DNA of 64,000 bases from a gamma proteobacterium HIMB30 (GCA_000227525.2 AGIG01000034.1:62001-126000); one strand, 5' to 3'; positions 1 to 9,125 are shown, counted from the stretch's first letter. The notes: generated by a model from the sequence alone, not told the origin. Numbers and translations: made by a program.

Positions 1-665
1 AAAGAAAGGGCTCGCGAGACTGCCTTCCCTTCATCCTCTCGACGCTCAAGATGGTATTTCAATTCATCGAGAATACGACCAGTCAACACGTCATCAAAGC
101 TTCCACTCGACGGCTCTAATCGGACTTCACTTGTACCGACGCGCAATCCAGCTTCCAGAGAGAAACGAAGCCCAACCCGGCCAACCTCGGGCGCAAAATG
201 GCGAATAATTCGACTACCAGAATGCGTGTTGACCCCTTGGAATACGCTCGACTCAACGCGCTGCGTACCATCCGTTTGCGCTGATTCGACAACCGTTAAT
301 TTATTTTCAGTAATGAATCGCTCAAGCTCTGGCCAAACAGCAGACGGCGCCTCTGGGATAGACAGCCAATGCAAATCACCAAGTTGATAGCGGCGGATCG
401 TCGGCAAAGTGAGCGTGCGCAATGCGGCTTCCGCGCGTGGCGCTTCAAATGATCCACCATACAATCCAGCCGTGGGCTCGTCGACGCCAGGAATTCGAAG
501 TGATTCATTCACGCGATCATCAGACAGTCCGTCCGGCACCTTCAGCTTCGGTTCGACGTAGGCGGCTTGGTAATCCAGCTGACGATCGCGGATAGCGGCT
601 TGCTGGTTTGAACCGGAACATCCTACTAATGCACTAATACAAACAATGAAAAGAATACGTCTCAC
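1..665 (-). CDS. bamC: Outer membrane assembly lipoprotein BamC (3' part outside window)
   Basis: This lipoprotein is an accessory subunit of the BAM complex, which inserts beta-barrel proteins into the outer membrane. The reading frame starts at a GTG (663-665) that overlaps the dapA stop codon, giving translational coupling. It opens with a short basic and hydrophobic signal peptide ending in a lipobox-like LVGC near residue 16, followed by a polar, unstructured stretch typical of BamC. About 221 codons are visible before the window edge, so the C-terminal part is missing. The dapA-bamC order is the normal gammaproteobacterial arrangement and supports the call. The GTG start explains why a search for ATG-started frames would miss it. 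Confidence 0.85.
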   Translation of the reverse strand, partial: MRRILFIVCISALVGCSGSNQQAAIRDRQLDYQAAYVEPKLKVPDGLSDDRVNESLRIPGVDEPTAGLYGGSFEAPRAEAALRTLTLPTIRRYQLGDLHWLSIPEAPSAVWPELERFITENKLTVVESAQTDGTQRVESSVFQGVNTHSGSRIIRHFAPEVGRVGLRFSLEAGLRVGTSEVRLEPSSGSFDDVLTGRILDELKYHLERREDEGKAVSRALS

Positions 666-1540
666 AGATGAATACCTGCCTGGCTGCAGGCTTCGCGAAC
701 CACGATTTCCCCCTCCGAGGTCAACGGCACAAGGGGTAATCGGCAGTCTGGACGCATAAGCCCCATCTCAGCTAACGCCCACTTACTCGGAATTGGGTTG
801 GGTTCGACGAATAATTTCGAATGGAGCCCCAACAGCTGATTGTTGAGTGCTTCAGCCTCTGCTCGATGACCGGCCATCGCATGGTCAACCATCTGAGACA
901 TCAGGCGCGGCGCGACATTCGCAGTCACAGAGATGTCACCATCACCACCTAACAGACACAGCTCCATGGCCGTCGGATCATCTCCTGAATAGACAGCAAA
1001 TCCGTCTGGACGATTCTTAAGAACGTACTTCGCTCGCTCTAAATTACCCGTCGCATCCTTGATCCCCGCGATATTCGATACTTCAGCCAATTCGAGTGTC
1101 GTATCGTCGGCAATATCTGTCACTGTCCGTCCAGGGACGTTGTACAAAATAATCGGCAAATGCGTACTGCCTGCAACAGCCTTGAAATGTGCAAGCAAAC
1201 CACTCTGCGGCGGCTTGTTGTAGTACGGAGCAACAGACAAAATTGCATCCGCACCGGCTTCAGTCGCTGCTTCTGTCAACTGGCAAGCTTCTGCTGTTGA
1301 ATTAGAGCCCGCACCCGCGATGACTGGAATACGACCGGCAACGTACTCCACGGTCGCCTTGATGACATCACGATCTTCTGAGTGAGATAGCGTCGCAGAT
1401 TCACCAGTTGTGCCGACAGCAACAATGGCATGTGTGCCCTCGCTCACATGAAACTCAACCAATCGTCTCAGCGCGTCGTAATCCACGGCTCCTGCTGTAT
1501 TAAACGGAGTAACAAGCGCAACGATACTGCCTCGAATCAT
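662..1540 (-). CDS. dapA: 4-hydroxy-tetrahydrodipicolinate synthase
   Basis: It condenses pyruvate with aspartate semialdehyde in the cytoplasm, the first committed step to diaminopimelate and lysine. The product is 292 aa, the usual length. The catalytic residues stand at the same numbers as in the E. coli enzyme: Thr44-Thr45 in GTTGES, Tyr107, Tyr133 and Arg138 in YNVPGRT, and the Schiff-base Lys161 in GIKDATG. It is the first gene of a dapA-bamC unit and diverges from bcp across a 120-bp gap. A GAAGG sequence upstream of the ATG is a plausible ribosome site. The full set of active-site residues separates it from the DHDPS-family aldolase at 26186. Confidence 0.97.
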   Translation of the reverse strand: MIRGSIVALVTPFNTAGAVDYDALRRLVEFHVSEGTHAIVAVGTTGESATLSHSEDRDVIKATVEYVAGRIPVIAGAGSNSTAEACQLTEAATEAGADAILSVAPYYNKPPQSGLLAHFKAVAGSTHLPIILYNVPGRTVTDIADDTTLELAEVSNIAGIKDATGNLERAKYVLKNRPDGFAVYSGDDPTAMELCLLGGDGDISVTANVAPRLMSQMVDHAMAGHRAEAEALNNQLLGLHSKLFVEPNPIPSKWALAEMGLMRPDCRLPLVPLTSEGEIVVREACSQAGIHL

Positions 1541-1660
1541 GTGGAAAAAACCTTCGCTGTGAATAAGCCCTCTATGGTACAGACCGAGCGATTCTTACGG
1601 CAAGGTTGCAAACCAGAAAAAAATCGCCACACACCTCTTTACGCCACATTTGGAGGACTT

Positions 1661-2131
1661 ATGAGCATTGAATTGAATACCCTGATCCCGGAATTTGCAC
1701 CGCTTCAGGCCACTTCCGATACAGAAATTGTGCCGAGCAGTTTGACAGGACAATTTTCAGTTCTTTATTTCTATCCGAAAGATAGTACACCTGGTTGCAC
1801 GACGGAAAGCCAGGATTTCTCGAGCCTGCACGGTGATTTCGCTGCATTGAACTGCCAAATTTTTGGTGTCTCTCGCGACTCACTAAAAAGTCACGAAAAC
1901 TTTAAAGCCAAGTACGATATGCCGTTCGAGCTGATCTCAGACCCTGATGAAGATCTGTGTAACGCATTCGATGTGATGAAAATGAAAAATATGTACGGCA
2001 AGCAGGTTCGCGGCGTCGAACGCTCAACATTCTTGATCGATCCAAACGGGACATTGATCGCTGAGTGGCGAAAGGTCAAAGTCCCTGGCCATGCGGACGA
2101 AGTGTTGCAGACCCTGAAAGATTTGTCTTAG
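1661..2131 (+). CDS. bcp: Thioredoxin-dependent peroxiredoxin, BCP/PrxQ family
   Basis: This is a cytoplasmic thiol peroxidase that reduces hydrogen peroxide and organic hydroperoxides. The start at 1661 follows a strong site (TGGAGG) and gives 156 aa, the normal family length; the frame is open further upstream but that part overlaps dapA and does not look like the family. The peroxidatic Cys46 lies in STPGCTTES. The resolving Cys found five residues later in E. coli BCP is replaced by Gln51, so the protein probably works as a 1-Cys enzyme or uses Cys65 or the later Cys in EDLCNAF. Its stop codon overlaps the convergent tusA-like gene. Confidence 0.93.
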   Translation: MSIELNTLIPEFAPLQATSDTEIVPSSLTGQFSVLYFYPKDSTPGCTTESQDFSSLHGDFAALNCQIFGVSRDSLKSHENFKAKYDMPFELISDPDEDLCNAFDVMKMKNMYGKQVRGVERSTFLIDPNGTLIAEWRKVKVPGHADEVLQTLKDLS

Positions 2132-2349
2132 CGATCCTTCAATTCAATAATGAACTCGTGCGGTTGGCCTTCTGTCACAGCGGTCAACCGATGTCCAGCG
2201 CGTTGACAGAATGCCGGAATATCGCGCAGCGAAATTGGATCTGTAGTCAGTAGCTGGATCACGTTTTCAGGGGAGTCATCGTTGATTGCCACTTTGAGCT
2301 TCAACAACGGTAGCGGGCATTTCAAGTCGGTGCAGTCGAGTGTTCGCAT
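2128..2349 (-). CDS. TusA-family sulfurtransferase
   Basis: This small cytoplasmic sulfur-carrier protein is 73 aa with the start chosen here. The family signature CPLP is present, with the persulfide-carrying Cys at residue 11 (LKCPLPLLK), close to the N-terminus as in TusA and SirA. An upstream in-frame start would add 14 residues that precede the conserved fold, so the internal ATG at 2349 is preferred. TusA homologues pass sulfur to tRNA thiolation or molybdenum cofactor enzymes; which role applies here cannot be told from sequence. It diverges from the bepA-like protease across only 45 bp, which must hold both promoters. Confidence 0.85.
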   Translation of the reverse strand: MRTLDCTDLKCPLPLLKLKVAINDDSPENVIQLLTTDPISLRDIPAFCQRAGHRLTAVTEGQPHEFIIELKDR

Positions 2350-2394
2350 AATCCTTCCTATATACTGCGTAGTATAGTCAAACTGGACCACTCG

Positions 2395-3762
2395 ATGCGA
2401 AAGCTTCTTTTTCTCTGCCTGTTGATCGGCTCGATCAATGCAGAACGCTCGCAGGCTTTGTCAGCAGATGATCTGGCGACCCGCGAAGGCGAAATCGTTT
2501 TCGGCCAAGCCTGGCTGAAATCAACACGCAGCCGATTGGGCGAACGGATTGATCCATTTTGCATTGACCTATTCGAGACCTGGCTAACTCGGCTCAAGAA
2601 CCAATTTGACTTGGGCACAATGCCAATGACCGCTTTATGCCTGAATAGTCAGGAATTCAACGCATTTGCCGCGCCTGGAGGTATCGTTGGCATGAATCGC
2701 GGTGTTTACCTCGATTTGAAGAGCGAATCAGAGGTCATGGCCGTTCTTGCTCACGAACTCGCACACTTAGCCCAACGTCATCATTATCGAGGACTCCGCA
2801 ATTCAGAACGACTATCGACTGGCACCCTGGCGACGCTGGCTGGTGTTGTCGCAGCAATTGCCACAAGACAAGGGCAAGCAGCGCAATCATTAATCATGGG
2901 TGGTCAGGCCGCTAATGCGACCTCAGCCCTTGCCTATTCACGAGAATATGAGCGTGAAGCGGATCGCATTGGCGTCACCGCATTACAAGGCGCTGGATAT
3001 CCCCCTGCTGCAATGTCTCGAGTACTTCAGGTATTGGCTGAAAAACAATCGCAAGCAACTCGTGATCTTGCATTTTTAAGTACGCATCCGCTCGGTATCG
3101 AAAGACAGTCAGATCTTGACGCGCGAATCGCGCAAATGTCGTTTTCAGATGCGAGAACGCCTGTGCTCTCAGCTCATGATTTTACGATGTTTCGCTGTAT
3201 TCAGACCGAAAATCTACAAATCAGCGTTCACACCAACCCAACAACAGACTGTCAACCAATACACAGGATTTTGGAACATTATCGCAATGAAAAGTTTCAG
3301 GAAGCTCTGTCTTTGTTTGATGCGCTACCAAAGACGGTTCGAAATACCTTCAGTGGACTTGATATTGAGATCGCTCTGACAATCCAATCGGGTGATTTCG
3401 ACCGCGCAGCGGAAGCTATTGATACGATCGCGCTATTTTTTCCATCCTGGCTTCAGCCAAGTATCGCCCGCGTCGATCTCACAATCGCGCGAGGCGTACC
3501 CGAGCTACCCCGTGAACTGAGGGATCACATGGTCCAACGTCCCGAACGCCTTGATTTATGGAGAGCACTCGCACGCTACGCACAGGCTTTTAAGAAAGAT
3601 CACCTCCTGTTCGAAGCGCGCGGTTGGGATGCGCTGTTAAACGGTAAACTCGAAGCCTCTAAAACACAGCTCTCACGTGCACGGGACGCTTGGCCAAAAA
3701 CACTCAATCAACGCCCCCTCCAATTGCTTGAAAAAGCAATTAAGCAGACAGCGTCGCTTTGA
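2395..3762 (+). CDS. bepA: Periplasmic M48-family metalloprotease with TPR-like C-terminus (BepA/YfgC type)
   Basis: This is a periplasmic zinc protease and chaperone for outer membrane protein quality control. The 455-aa product begins with a signal peptide ([13 protein letters not shown]). The zinc motif HELAH is at residues 120-124, and a downstream EYEREAD supplies the third ligand. After about residue 270 the sequence becomes helical and repeat-like, as in the TPR domain of BepA. BepA proteins trim or help assemble LptD and other barrels. Placement beside tusA-like and nadA genes matches pseudomonad-like chromosomes. Its 3' end overlaps nadA by 23 bp on the opposite strand. YfgC is the closest assignment; LoiP-like proteins lack the TPR region. 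Confidence 0.88.
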   Translation: MRKLLFLCLLIGSINAERSQALSADDLATREGEIVFGQAWLKSTRSRLGERIDPFCIDLFETWLTRLKNQFDLGTMPMTALCLNSQEFNAFAAPGGIVGMNRGVYLDLKSESEVMAVLAHELAHLAQRHHYRGLRNSERLSTGTLATLAGVVAAIATRQGQAAQSLIMGGQAANATSALAYSREYEREADRIGVTALQGAGYPPAAMSRVLQVLAEKQSQATRDLAFLSTHPLGIERQSDLDARIAQMSFSDARTPVLSAHDFTMFRCIQTENLQISVHTNPTTDCQPIHRILEHYRNEKFQEALSLFDALPKTVRNTFSGLDIEIALTIQSGDFDRAAEAIDTIALFFPSWLQPSIARVDLTIARGVPELPRELRDHMVQRPERLDLWRALARYAQAFKKDHLLFEARGWDALLNGKLEASKTQLSRARDAWPKTLNQRPLQLLEKAIKQTASL

Positions 3763-4804
3763 AATCGAGCATCCGCGTGAGGGGTTGCATCGCTTTTTTT
3801 CCAAGATCCGCATCAATATGGATCTCGCACCTCTGGTCCCATGTATCGAGGAGTTGATTGAGACCTGATAATCGATTCATTGCCATCCATGGGCAATGCG
3901 CACAGCTTTGACAGGTGCCGCCAGCACCGCGGGTTGGCGCTTCAAGCAACAACTTATCAGGGACTTGTTGCTGCATCTTGTAGAAAATTCCTTTATCCGT
4001 AGCGACGATGAAGGTCGGATTTGGCAGACGAACAGCCGCTTCTATTAATTGTGAAGTTGACCCAACCGCATCGGCACGCTCAATCATTTCATCTGGTGAT
4101 TCTGGATGGACTAATAGACCGGCCTCAGGATGCAAGGTCATTAATGCGTCCAGGTCATGCAAGCGAAATTCCTCGTGCACAACACACGCTGAATCCCACA
4201 ACAACATGTCCGCACCCGTTTGCTTCTGCACGTAGCGACCTAAATACCGATCGGGGGCCCAGATGATTGACTCGCCACGCGTTGTAAGCGCATCAACGAC
4301 CTCAACTGCAATCGATGACGTGACAACCCAATCAGCGCGGGCTTTCACGGCAGCCGAGGTATTTGCATAGACGACCACAGTCCGATCGGAATGTTGGTCA
4401 CAGAACTCGCTAAATGTCTCTTCAGGACAACCAAGATCCAAACTGCAGGTCGCCTCGAGTGTCGGCATAAAAATTCGCTTCTCAGGACTCAGAATTTTCG
4501 CTGTCTCACCCATAAATGACACACCAGCGACGATCAAGGTCGTAGCGGTATCTGCTGCCCCAAAACGGGCCATCTCTAAAGAATCAGCAACGATGCCACC
4601 CGTTTCTTCTGCCAATCGCTGGATGTCTGGATGGACGTAATAGTGCGCGATCAAACGAGCACCTGAGGCGATCAGTTTTTGCTTCACATCATCGTACAAC
4701 TCCAGTTCTCGACTCGAAGTATCATTGGCGTCCTGTAGTGCCTTATCGAGATACGCCCTAACCTCAGCACGGGTCGCAATGTAATCATCCATCTGTACGG
4801 TCAT
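3740..4804 (-). CDS. nadA: Quinolinate synthase A
   Basis: It condenses iminoaspartate with dihydroxyacetone phosphate to quinolinate, the second step of de novo NAD synthesis, in the cytoplasm. It is 354 aa. Conserved cysteines for the oxygen-sensitive [4Fe-4S] cluster are visible in [12 protein letters not shown], in [10 protein letters not shown] and in the C-terminal SCAHCPWM. The N-terminal [11 protein letters not shown] segment is the family substrate-binding region. The start overlaps the stop of the HNH-like gene (ATGA), so the two are probably co-translated. Convergent overlap with bepA leaves no room for a separate terminator. Confidence 0.96.
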   Translation of the reverse strand: MTVQMDDYIATRAEVRAYLDKALQDANDTSSRELELYDDVKQKLIASGARLIAHYYVHPDIQRLAEETGGIVADSLEMARFGAADTATTLIVAGVSFMGETAKILSPEKRIFMPTLEATCSLDLGCPEETFSEFCDQHSDRTVVVYANTSAAVKARADWVVTSSIAVEVVDALTTRGESIIWAPDRYLGRYVQKQTGADMLLWDSACVVHEEFRLHDLDALMTLHPEAGLLVHPESPDEMIERADAVGSTSQLIEAAVRLPNPTFIVATDKGIFYKMQQQVPDKLLLEAPTRGAGGTCQSCAHCPWMAMNRLSGLNQLLDTWDQRCEIHIDADLGKKAMQPLTRMLDFKATLSA

Positions 4805-5106
4805 GTTTTCTTCCGGCGGGACAAACGTGGTGAGAAATCATCCGGCTTATCTTTAAGCCAGTCAACGAAAGCATTGATGTCTGGGTGAGTCCGCAATAAT
4901 TCAATAGAATGAAAATGAACCGCCAGATCCCGTTCCCTGATAGTCCGATGCACATGTCGGTGACATGCTTTACACAAATGGGCAATCAAGCTGTTGAGCT
5001 CAGTCTTTGAATACTTCGCTCGGATCACGCCAAACCGATGTGTACGCTTTGGGATGAGATGATGGCGCGTCAGAGACACTTGTCGACCACACAACTCACA
5101 TGGCAT
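4801..5106 (-). CDS. Small HNH-endonuclease-like zinc protein
   Basis: A 101-aa protein with a zinc-finger HNH layout: CELC at residues 3-6, RHHLIPK at 14-20 and CKACH at 45-49 followed by a second histidine pair. The paired CxxC motifs would hold a structural zinc, and the His-His of RHHLIP would be the general base in HNH nucleases. No other domain is present. It lies directly upstream of nadA with a 4-nt overlap. Whether it cleaves DNA is unknown; many such short proteins are uncharacterised. No clear Shine-Dalgarno sequence precedes the ATG. Confidence 0.7.
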   Translation of the reverse strand: MPCELCGRQVSLTRHHLIPKRTHRFGVIRAKYSKTELNSLIAHLCKACHRHVHRTIRERDLAVHFHSIELLRTHPDINAFVDWLKDKPDDFSPRLSRRKKT

Positions 5107-5200
5107 GGCACGACAAATTTTTAAAACAATAAAATTGATTAATATGAGTCAAAAGCCGCATAATCTTTTTATTCCTATAAAAAATGAGAATTAAATTTCT

Positions 5201-5662
5201 ATGAAAAATCTATCAGCAAAAGATAAAGAAATTCTCGAAATCCTCCAAATTGATGCCGATATCACTAATGCAGAGCTCGCGAAACAAATCGGCCTCTCGC
5301 AATCCGCCGCACTGGGTCGAGTCAAAAATCTCAAACACGATGGCCTAATCCATGGGATTTACGCAAAACTCGACGCCAACCAACTCGGTTACTCATTGCA
5401 TGTATTTGTGTACATTAAACTCTCGAATCAAGCCAAAGAAACGCTGTCATATCTTGAGGGTGCAGTAAAGATGAATTCGAGGGTGCAGGATTGTTTCAGA
5501 ATGACTGGAGACTATGATTACGCGCTTCGTTTATTGCTGCAAGAAACGGCAGATTTGGAATACTTTCTCACCCACGAACTGAGTCGGATCCCGCATATCG
5601 CATCAATTCGAACTGAGGTGGCGATGAAATGTATCAAACAAGATACCAGCCTAGCTCTCTAA
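5201..5662 (+). CDS. Lrp/AsnC-family transcriptional regulator
   Basis: The 153-aa protein has the standard two-part layout. An N-terminal helix-turn-helix covers about residues 5-55 (LAKQIGLSQSAALGRVKNL), and a C-terminal RAM effector-binding domain runs from about residue 65. Proteins of this family form dimers or octamers and usually sense amino acids. The 94 bp upstream are very AT-rich, as is common for autoregulated Lrp-type genes, and contain a TATAAA-like -10 candidate. The target genes are not evident; the divergent HNH-nadA unit is one possibility. The stop codon overlaps the convergent SUMF1-fold gene by 4 bp. Confidence 0.88.
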   Translation: MKNLSAKDKEILEILQIDADITNAELAKQIGLSQSAALGRVKNLKHDGLIHGIYAKLDANQLGYSLHVFVYIKLSNQAKETLSYLEGAVKMNSRVQDCFRMTGDYDYALRLLLQETADLEYFLTHELSRIPHIASIRTEVAMKCIKQDTSLAL

Positions 5663-6384
5663 TCCATGTCTTTCGCACACCGAAATCCAATATAGACAAC
5701 AGCTGTATTTCTCGGTTTTGTCGCACGGTCGTTTCGATGCATCCGAAAAGACTCATACCACCAACTCCCTCCAGCGGTCACTTTCTGATCACCCTCACCC
5801 CCATCAACCCATTCCCAAACATTGGCGCCCATGTCATAGAGGCCATTGACTCCGCGCTTGGTTGAACCAACGGGTGCTGGACCGATGCCACGGTCCAGTT
5901 GATCGCTGTAACTCACTGGAGGGCGATATTCACATTCAGATAAGCAGTTAGCGCCGATCGGCGAATCACCAGTCGGATACGGATATTCTGTCCCGGCAAC
6001 AAAACCAGAGTCTGGTGCACCTCTGTGCTCGACATACGCAGCTTCACGCCATTCAGCCTCAGATGGTAGACGCGCTCCACGCCACTTGCAGTATGCAGTC
6101 GCCTCATCATATGTCAGGTGGACTGCAGGCAGCCCGGTATCGGACTCGACCCCAAATGGAGTTTTCCAAATCCACCCAGGCTTTTGTTCCCAACCCCAGG
6201 CATACACCTCGCCCCCACCTGCGCGCTCGGCCTGACTGATAAATCCTGTTGCCGACGCAAAACGCTGAAATTCAGCGATTGAAATCTCGGTTCGATCAAT
6301 CAGAAATCCATGAATCGCCTGCATATCGGAAGACGCGTCACAGGTCACTGAACACATCGCCAATATCATGATTGAAAAGCGCAT
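5659..6384 (-). CDS. Exported SUMF1/formylglycine-generating-enzyme-fold protein without the catalytic cysteines
   Basis: With the start at 6384, preceded by AGAGGA at good spacing, the protein is 241 aa and begins with a hydrophobic export signal. The SUMF1 fold is clear: IDRTEISIAEFQRF, ARLPSEAEWREAA, DMGANVWEWV, GGSWWYES and the terminal GFRCA. True formylglycine-generating enzymes carry two active-site cysteines in the segment between GGSW and GFRCA; here that segment reads MHRNDRATKPR with none. It is therefore unlikely to make formylglycine. It may be a binding or structural member of the NirV/SUMF1 superfamily. It diverges from the alcohol dehydrogenase gene. Confidence 0.8.
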   Translation of the reverse strand: MRFSIMILAMCSVTCDASSDMQAIHGFLIDRTEISIAEFQRFASATGFISQAERAGGGEVYAWGWEQKPGWIWKTPFGVESDTGLPAVHLTYDEATAYCKWRGARLPSEAEWREAAYVEHRGAPDSGFVAGTEYPYPTGDSPIGANCLSECEYRPPVSYSDQLDRGIGPAPVGSTKRGVNGLYDMGANVWEWVDGGEGDQKVTAGGSWWYESFRMHRNDRATKPRNTAVVYIGFRCAKDMD

Positions 6385-6436
6385 CCGCTTCCTCTCCCGC
6401 ACACCAGTCAAAGTTTTGATAAGGTTAGATGAATCA

Positions 6437-7594
6437 ATGACAAGGGCCACCATGCGTTCATCAGCAATCCACATTCCACCAATCCGTATTGAGCGTGGAG
6501 CAGCTGACTCAATCCAGTCAATTGTCTCTGAAACCGGATTCCATCATGTTCTCATCGTCACCGGTACGATGCGGGATAAGATTCAAACGATTTATCATGC
6601 AATCGCTCAGTGTACAGAGGTGGTGGCAACCATCGAGATCCATGATGAGCCATCTCTTCCAGTCCTCGAACAACAGTTGGCGGCAATCCATCATCTGACA
6701 ATCGATGGAATCATCGCGATTGGCGGTGGATCAGTGCTGGATATGGCCAAAGCTCTTTCAGGCCTCATGTCTGTTAAAGAGCCTATTACAAACTATCTGG
6801 AAGTCGTCGGACTTGGACTTCCGCTTGATAGCGAGCCCATCCCATGGATTGCCATTCCAACGACAGCTGGAACGGGGTCTGAAGTCACCAAAAATGCTGT
6901 CATCGACATCCCGGATGCTCAACGGAAAGTGAGTTTGCGAGACCCCAGACTCCTACCCAAACTGGCGCTGATTGACCCGGCGCTCACTGATCAGACCCCC
7001 AAAGATGTCACACTGGCTTGTGGTCTTGATGCGGTTACACAATGTATCGAGCCTTACCTCTCCAAGAAACGCACGCCAATCACTGATGCGCTGGTCAGAC
7101 CTGTGATTCCACGCGCATTAAAGGCTCTGGCGAATCTGATGGATGCAGAATCGCCTGATGACCGAGATATGATGGCATTGGCAAGCGTGACTGGCGGTAT
7201 TGCCCTCGCCAATAGTGGACTGGGAATCGTTCATGGTTTTGCTGGGCCTCTCGGCTCTGTGACGGGTGCTGCACACGGCGCAATCTGCGCGGCTTTGCTC
7301 GCTCACGGTCTCCAGTCCCATCAACTGTATGTGCAAGATCCTGATCTCGTCCGTCGCATACAAAATATCCAGCAATGGATTTCCGATGCGCTCGGTGGCG
7401 ACTCTCGGGATGCATTCAATACGCTGGATACTTGGGTTAAAGCGCAGGGAATTTTAGGGCTACGATCGCTCGGGCTCGAGCCAACGCAAATTCCCGATGT
7501 CGCACTCGCGTCTCAGTCATCCTCATCGATGAAAGCTAACCCGGTTGATCTTGAGACTGACATCCTGGCTGGGATCCTTGAAGATGCGCTGTGA
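6437..7594 (+). CDS. Iron-containing (group III) alcohol dehydrogenase
   Basis: This is a cytoplasmic NAD(P)-dependent dehydrogenase of about 385 aa from the chosen start, which has AAGG upstream. The nucleotide motif GGGSVLDMAKA and the segment PTTAGTGSEVT are characteristic. In the metal site the Asp of GLDAVTQ and the histidines of IVHG and AAHG are retained. The His usually found four residues after that Asp is Gln here, and the catalytic HPLG histidine is replaced (AGPLG). These changes mark a divergent subgroup seen in some maleylacetate reductase-like and hydroxyacid dehydrogenases. The substrate is unknown. The frame could also begin at 6368 or 6452. Confidence 0.85.
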   Translation: MTRATMRSSAIHIPPIRIERGAADSIQSIVSETGFHHVLIVTGTMRDKIQTIYHAIAQCTEVVATIEIHDEPSLPVLEQQLAAIHHLTIDGIIAIGGGSVLDMAKALSGLMSVKEPITNYLEVVGLGLPLDSEPIPWIAIPTTAGTGSEVTKNAVIDIPDAQRKVSLRDPRLLPKLALIDPALTDQTPKDVTLACGLDAVTQCIEPYLSKKRTPITDALVRPVIPRALKALANLMDAESPDDRDMMALASVTGGIALANSGLGIVHGFAGPLGSVTGAAHGAICAALLAHGLQSHQLYVQDPDLVRRIQNIQQWISDALGGDSRDAFNTLDTWVKAQGILGLRSLGLEPTQIPDVALASQSSSSMKANPVDLETDILAGILEDAL

Positions 7595-7635
7595 GTGACC
7601 GATATACTGTAAACGGTGACTGGATATGGTGAATT

Positions 7636-7905
7636 ATGGGTTCTGAATTTAAATGGATTTTAGGGTCAATTGGAGCCGTCGTCTTGTTTGGTGCTGGCCT
7701 ATTAATTTATGGAATTGTAGACTCGCAGTCCCGCGTTGCTGACAGAAAGGTAACCATTGATGCCGGCGAAGGCGCTGTCGTAAAGATCGACAGATGGGAA
7801 TGTGTTAAAGGCCAGGACCAACGTGGTATCCAATATGAATACTCGAGAAATAGGCGCAATGGAGCGACTGGCCCAGCTTCTCGTGCTTGCAAAAAGGACC
7901 CTTGA
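7636..7905 (+). CDS. Small single-pass membrane protein, unknown function
   Basis: An 89-aa protein with one hydrophobic segment near residues 8-28 followed by a charged, soluble tail with two cysteines. I do not recognise the family. A GGAT/GGTG stretch precedes the ATG, and the stop is 3 bp before the next gene on the same strand, so it is probably expressed with the YtoQ-like gene. The tail would face the periplasm if the short N-terminus stays inside. Confidence 0.6.
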   Translation: MGSEFKWILGSIGAVVLFGAGLLIYGIVDSQSRVADRKVTIDAGEGAVVKIDRWECVKGQDQRGIQYEYSRNRRNGATGPASRACKKDP

Positions 7906-7908
7906 CTT

Positions 7909-8346
7909 GTGAAGTACACCGTCTATCTCTCAGGAGAAATCCACACCGCCTGGCGTCAAGAGATTATCGATGCCACACGAGATCTGGATATCCAATTCAC
8001 TGCACCTGTGACAGACCATCCAGCGTCTGACGCGGCTGGTGATTTTTTAGGTCCTGTCGAACCGGGTTTTTGGCGAGATCAGCAATCAAGCGGCGTCAAT
8101 GCAATCCGAACACGTCATGACATTGATCGAGCCGATCTTGTAGTCGTCCGATTTGGTGATAAATACAAACAATGGAATGCTGCATTCGATGCTGGCTACT
8201 GTGCAGCTCGAGGTATTCCATATATCACCTTGCACGATGAAGACATCGTGCATCCACTGAAAGAAGTTGATCAAGCAGCATACGCTTGGTGCAAAACAAC
8301 CGAACAAGTCGTTCAACTACTTCGCTACGTTCTCACCCAAGCGTAA
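7909..8346 (+). CDS. YtoQ-family protein (nucleoside deoxyribosyltransferase-like fold)
   Basis: A 145-aa cytoplasmic protein that starts at GTG with YTVYLSGEIHTAWR, the hallmark opening of the YtoQ family. The fold is related to nucleoside 2-deoxyribosyltransferases, with an acidic DLVVVRFGDKYKQWNAAFDAGYC core. The biochemical function of YtoQ is not established. It lies between a small membrane protein and a TSUP permease, with gaps of 3 bp on each side, so a three-gene unit is likely. Confidence 0.85.
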   Translation: MKYTVYLSGEIHTAWRQEIIDATRDLDIQFTAPVTDHPASDAAGDFLGPVEPGFWRDQQSSGVNAIRTRHDIDRADLVVVRFGDKYKQWNAAFDAGYCAARGIPYITLHDEDIVHPLKEVDQAAYAWCKTTEQVVQLLRYVLTQA

Positions 8347-8349
8347 TCG

Positions 8350-9120
8350 GTGGAATCTCTCGCTTGGTATCAATATGCTGCAATCGGCCTCATTTTTGTT
8401 TGGTCCGGATTTGTACGTAGCGGACTTGGTTTTGGCGGAGCCGTATTGGCTCTGCCGTTCTTGTTGCTGATTGTTAATGATCCTCTCGTTTTCTTACCGC
8501 TCATTGCCGCACACCTGATCTTTTTCTCAACCCTGATAATGATTCAGAGTACTCAAAAACAGGGTGCTACCCAGTCCAATACAATTAACTGGCATTATCT
8601 GCGACGCAGCATGGGGATCATGATTGTCCCCAAGATTGCGGGTGTGATTGGTTTATTAACTCTGCCGCCAGTCATCATGAGTACGATCATCTTTTTAATT
8701 GTCATCGCCTACGCCATCGGTTACATCATCAATCGACCAATCAAAATCAAAACCAAATTCCAGGAATATGGATTTTTAGGCCTCGGTGCCTATGTTTCAG
8801 GAACGTCTCTCACTGGAGCACCGCTGATTGTCCCGGTTGTTGCATCCCATGTTGAAAAACACGAACTTCGAAATACCCTGTTCGTTTTATGGTGGATATT
8901 AACGCTGATTAAACTTGCGTCGTTTGTCGTTGCCGGAATCGACTTGCAATTGGTCCATCATCTGTGGCTTCTTCCCTGCGCCTTCGTCGGTCATCTCCTA
9001 GGCAACCGAATGCACAACTATCTCATCGAACAAGAGACGCCCACATTTTTCAGAGTGTTGGGTATTGCTCTGGTCATTGTGAGCCTAACCGGCCTCGTTA
9101 AACCGCTGTTGTTTGGCTAG
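8350..9120 (+). CDS. TSUP (TauE/SafE)-family permease
   Basis: A 256-aa polytopic membrane protein with about seven to eight hydrophobic segments. The family hallmark near the N-terminus, GLGFGGAVLALPFLLL, is present, and the second half repeats a similar pattern (GAYVSGTSLTGAPLIVP). TSUP members export or import small anions such as sulfite, sulfonates or organic acids; the substrate is not predictable here. The GTG start lies 3 bp after the YtoQ-like stop. The 3' end is 5 bp from the convergent aldo/keto reductase. Confidence 0.85.
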   Translation: MESLAWYQYAAIGLIFVWSGFVRSGLGFGGAVLALPFLLLIVNDPLVFLPLIAAHLIFFSTLIMIQSTQKQGATQSNTINWHYLRRSMGIMIVPKIAGVIGLLTLPPVIMSTIIFLIVIAYAIGYIINRPIKIKTKFQEYGFLGLGAYVSGTSLTGAPLIVPVVASHVEKHELRNTLFVLWWILTLIKLASFVVAGIDLQLVHHLWLLPCAFVGHLLGNRMHNYLIEQETPTFFRVLGIALVIVSLTGLVKPLLFG

Positions 9121-9125
9121 ATGAA

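Noticed and set aside
1430-1660. Upstream extension of the bcp frame
   Set aside because: It overlaps the dapA start on the other strand, and the family N-terminus and the TGGAGG site both point to 1661.
7095-7415. 106-codon minus-strand frame inside the alcohol dehydrogenase
   Set aside because: It is a shadow of a well-supported coding region and has a basic, low-complexity translation.
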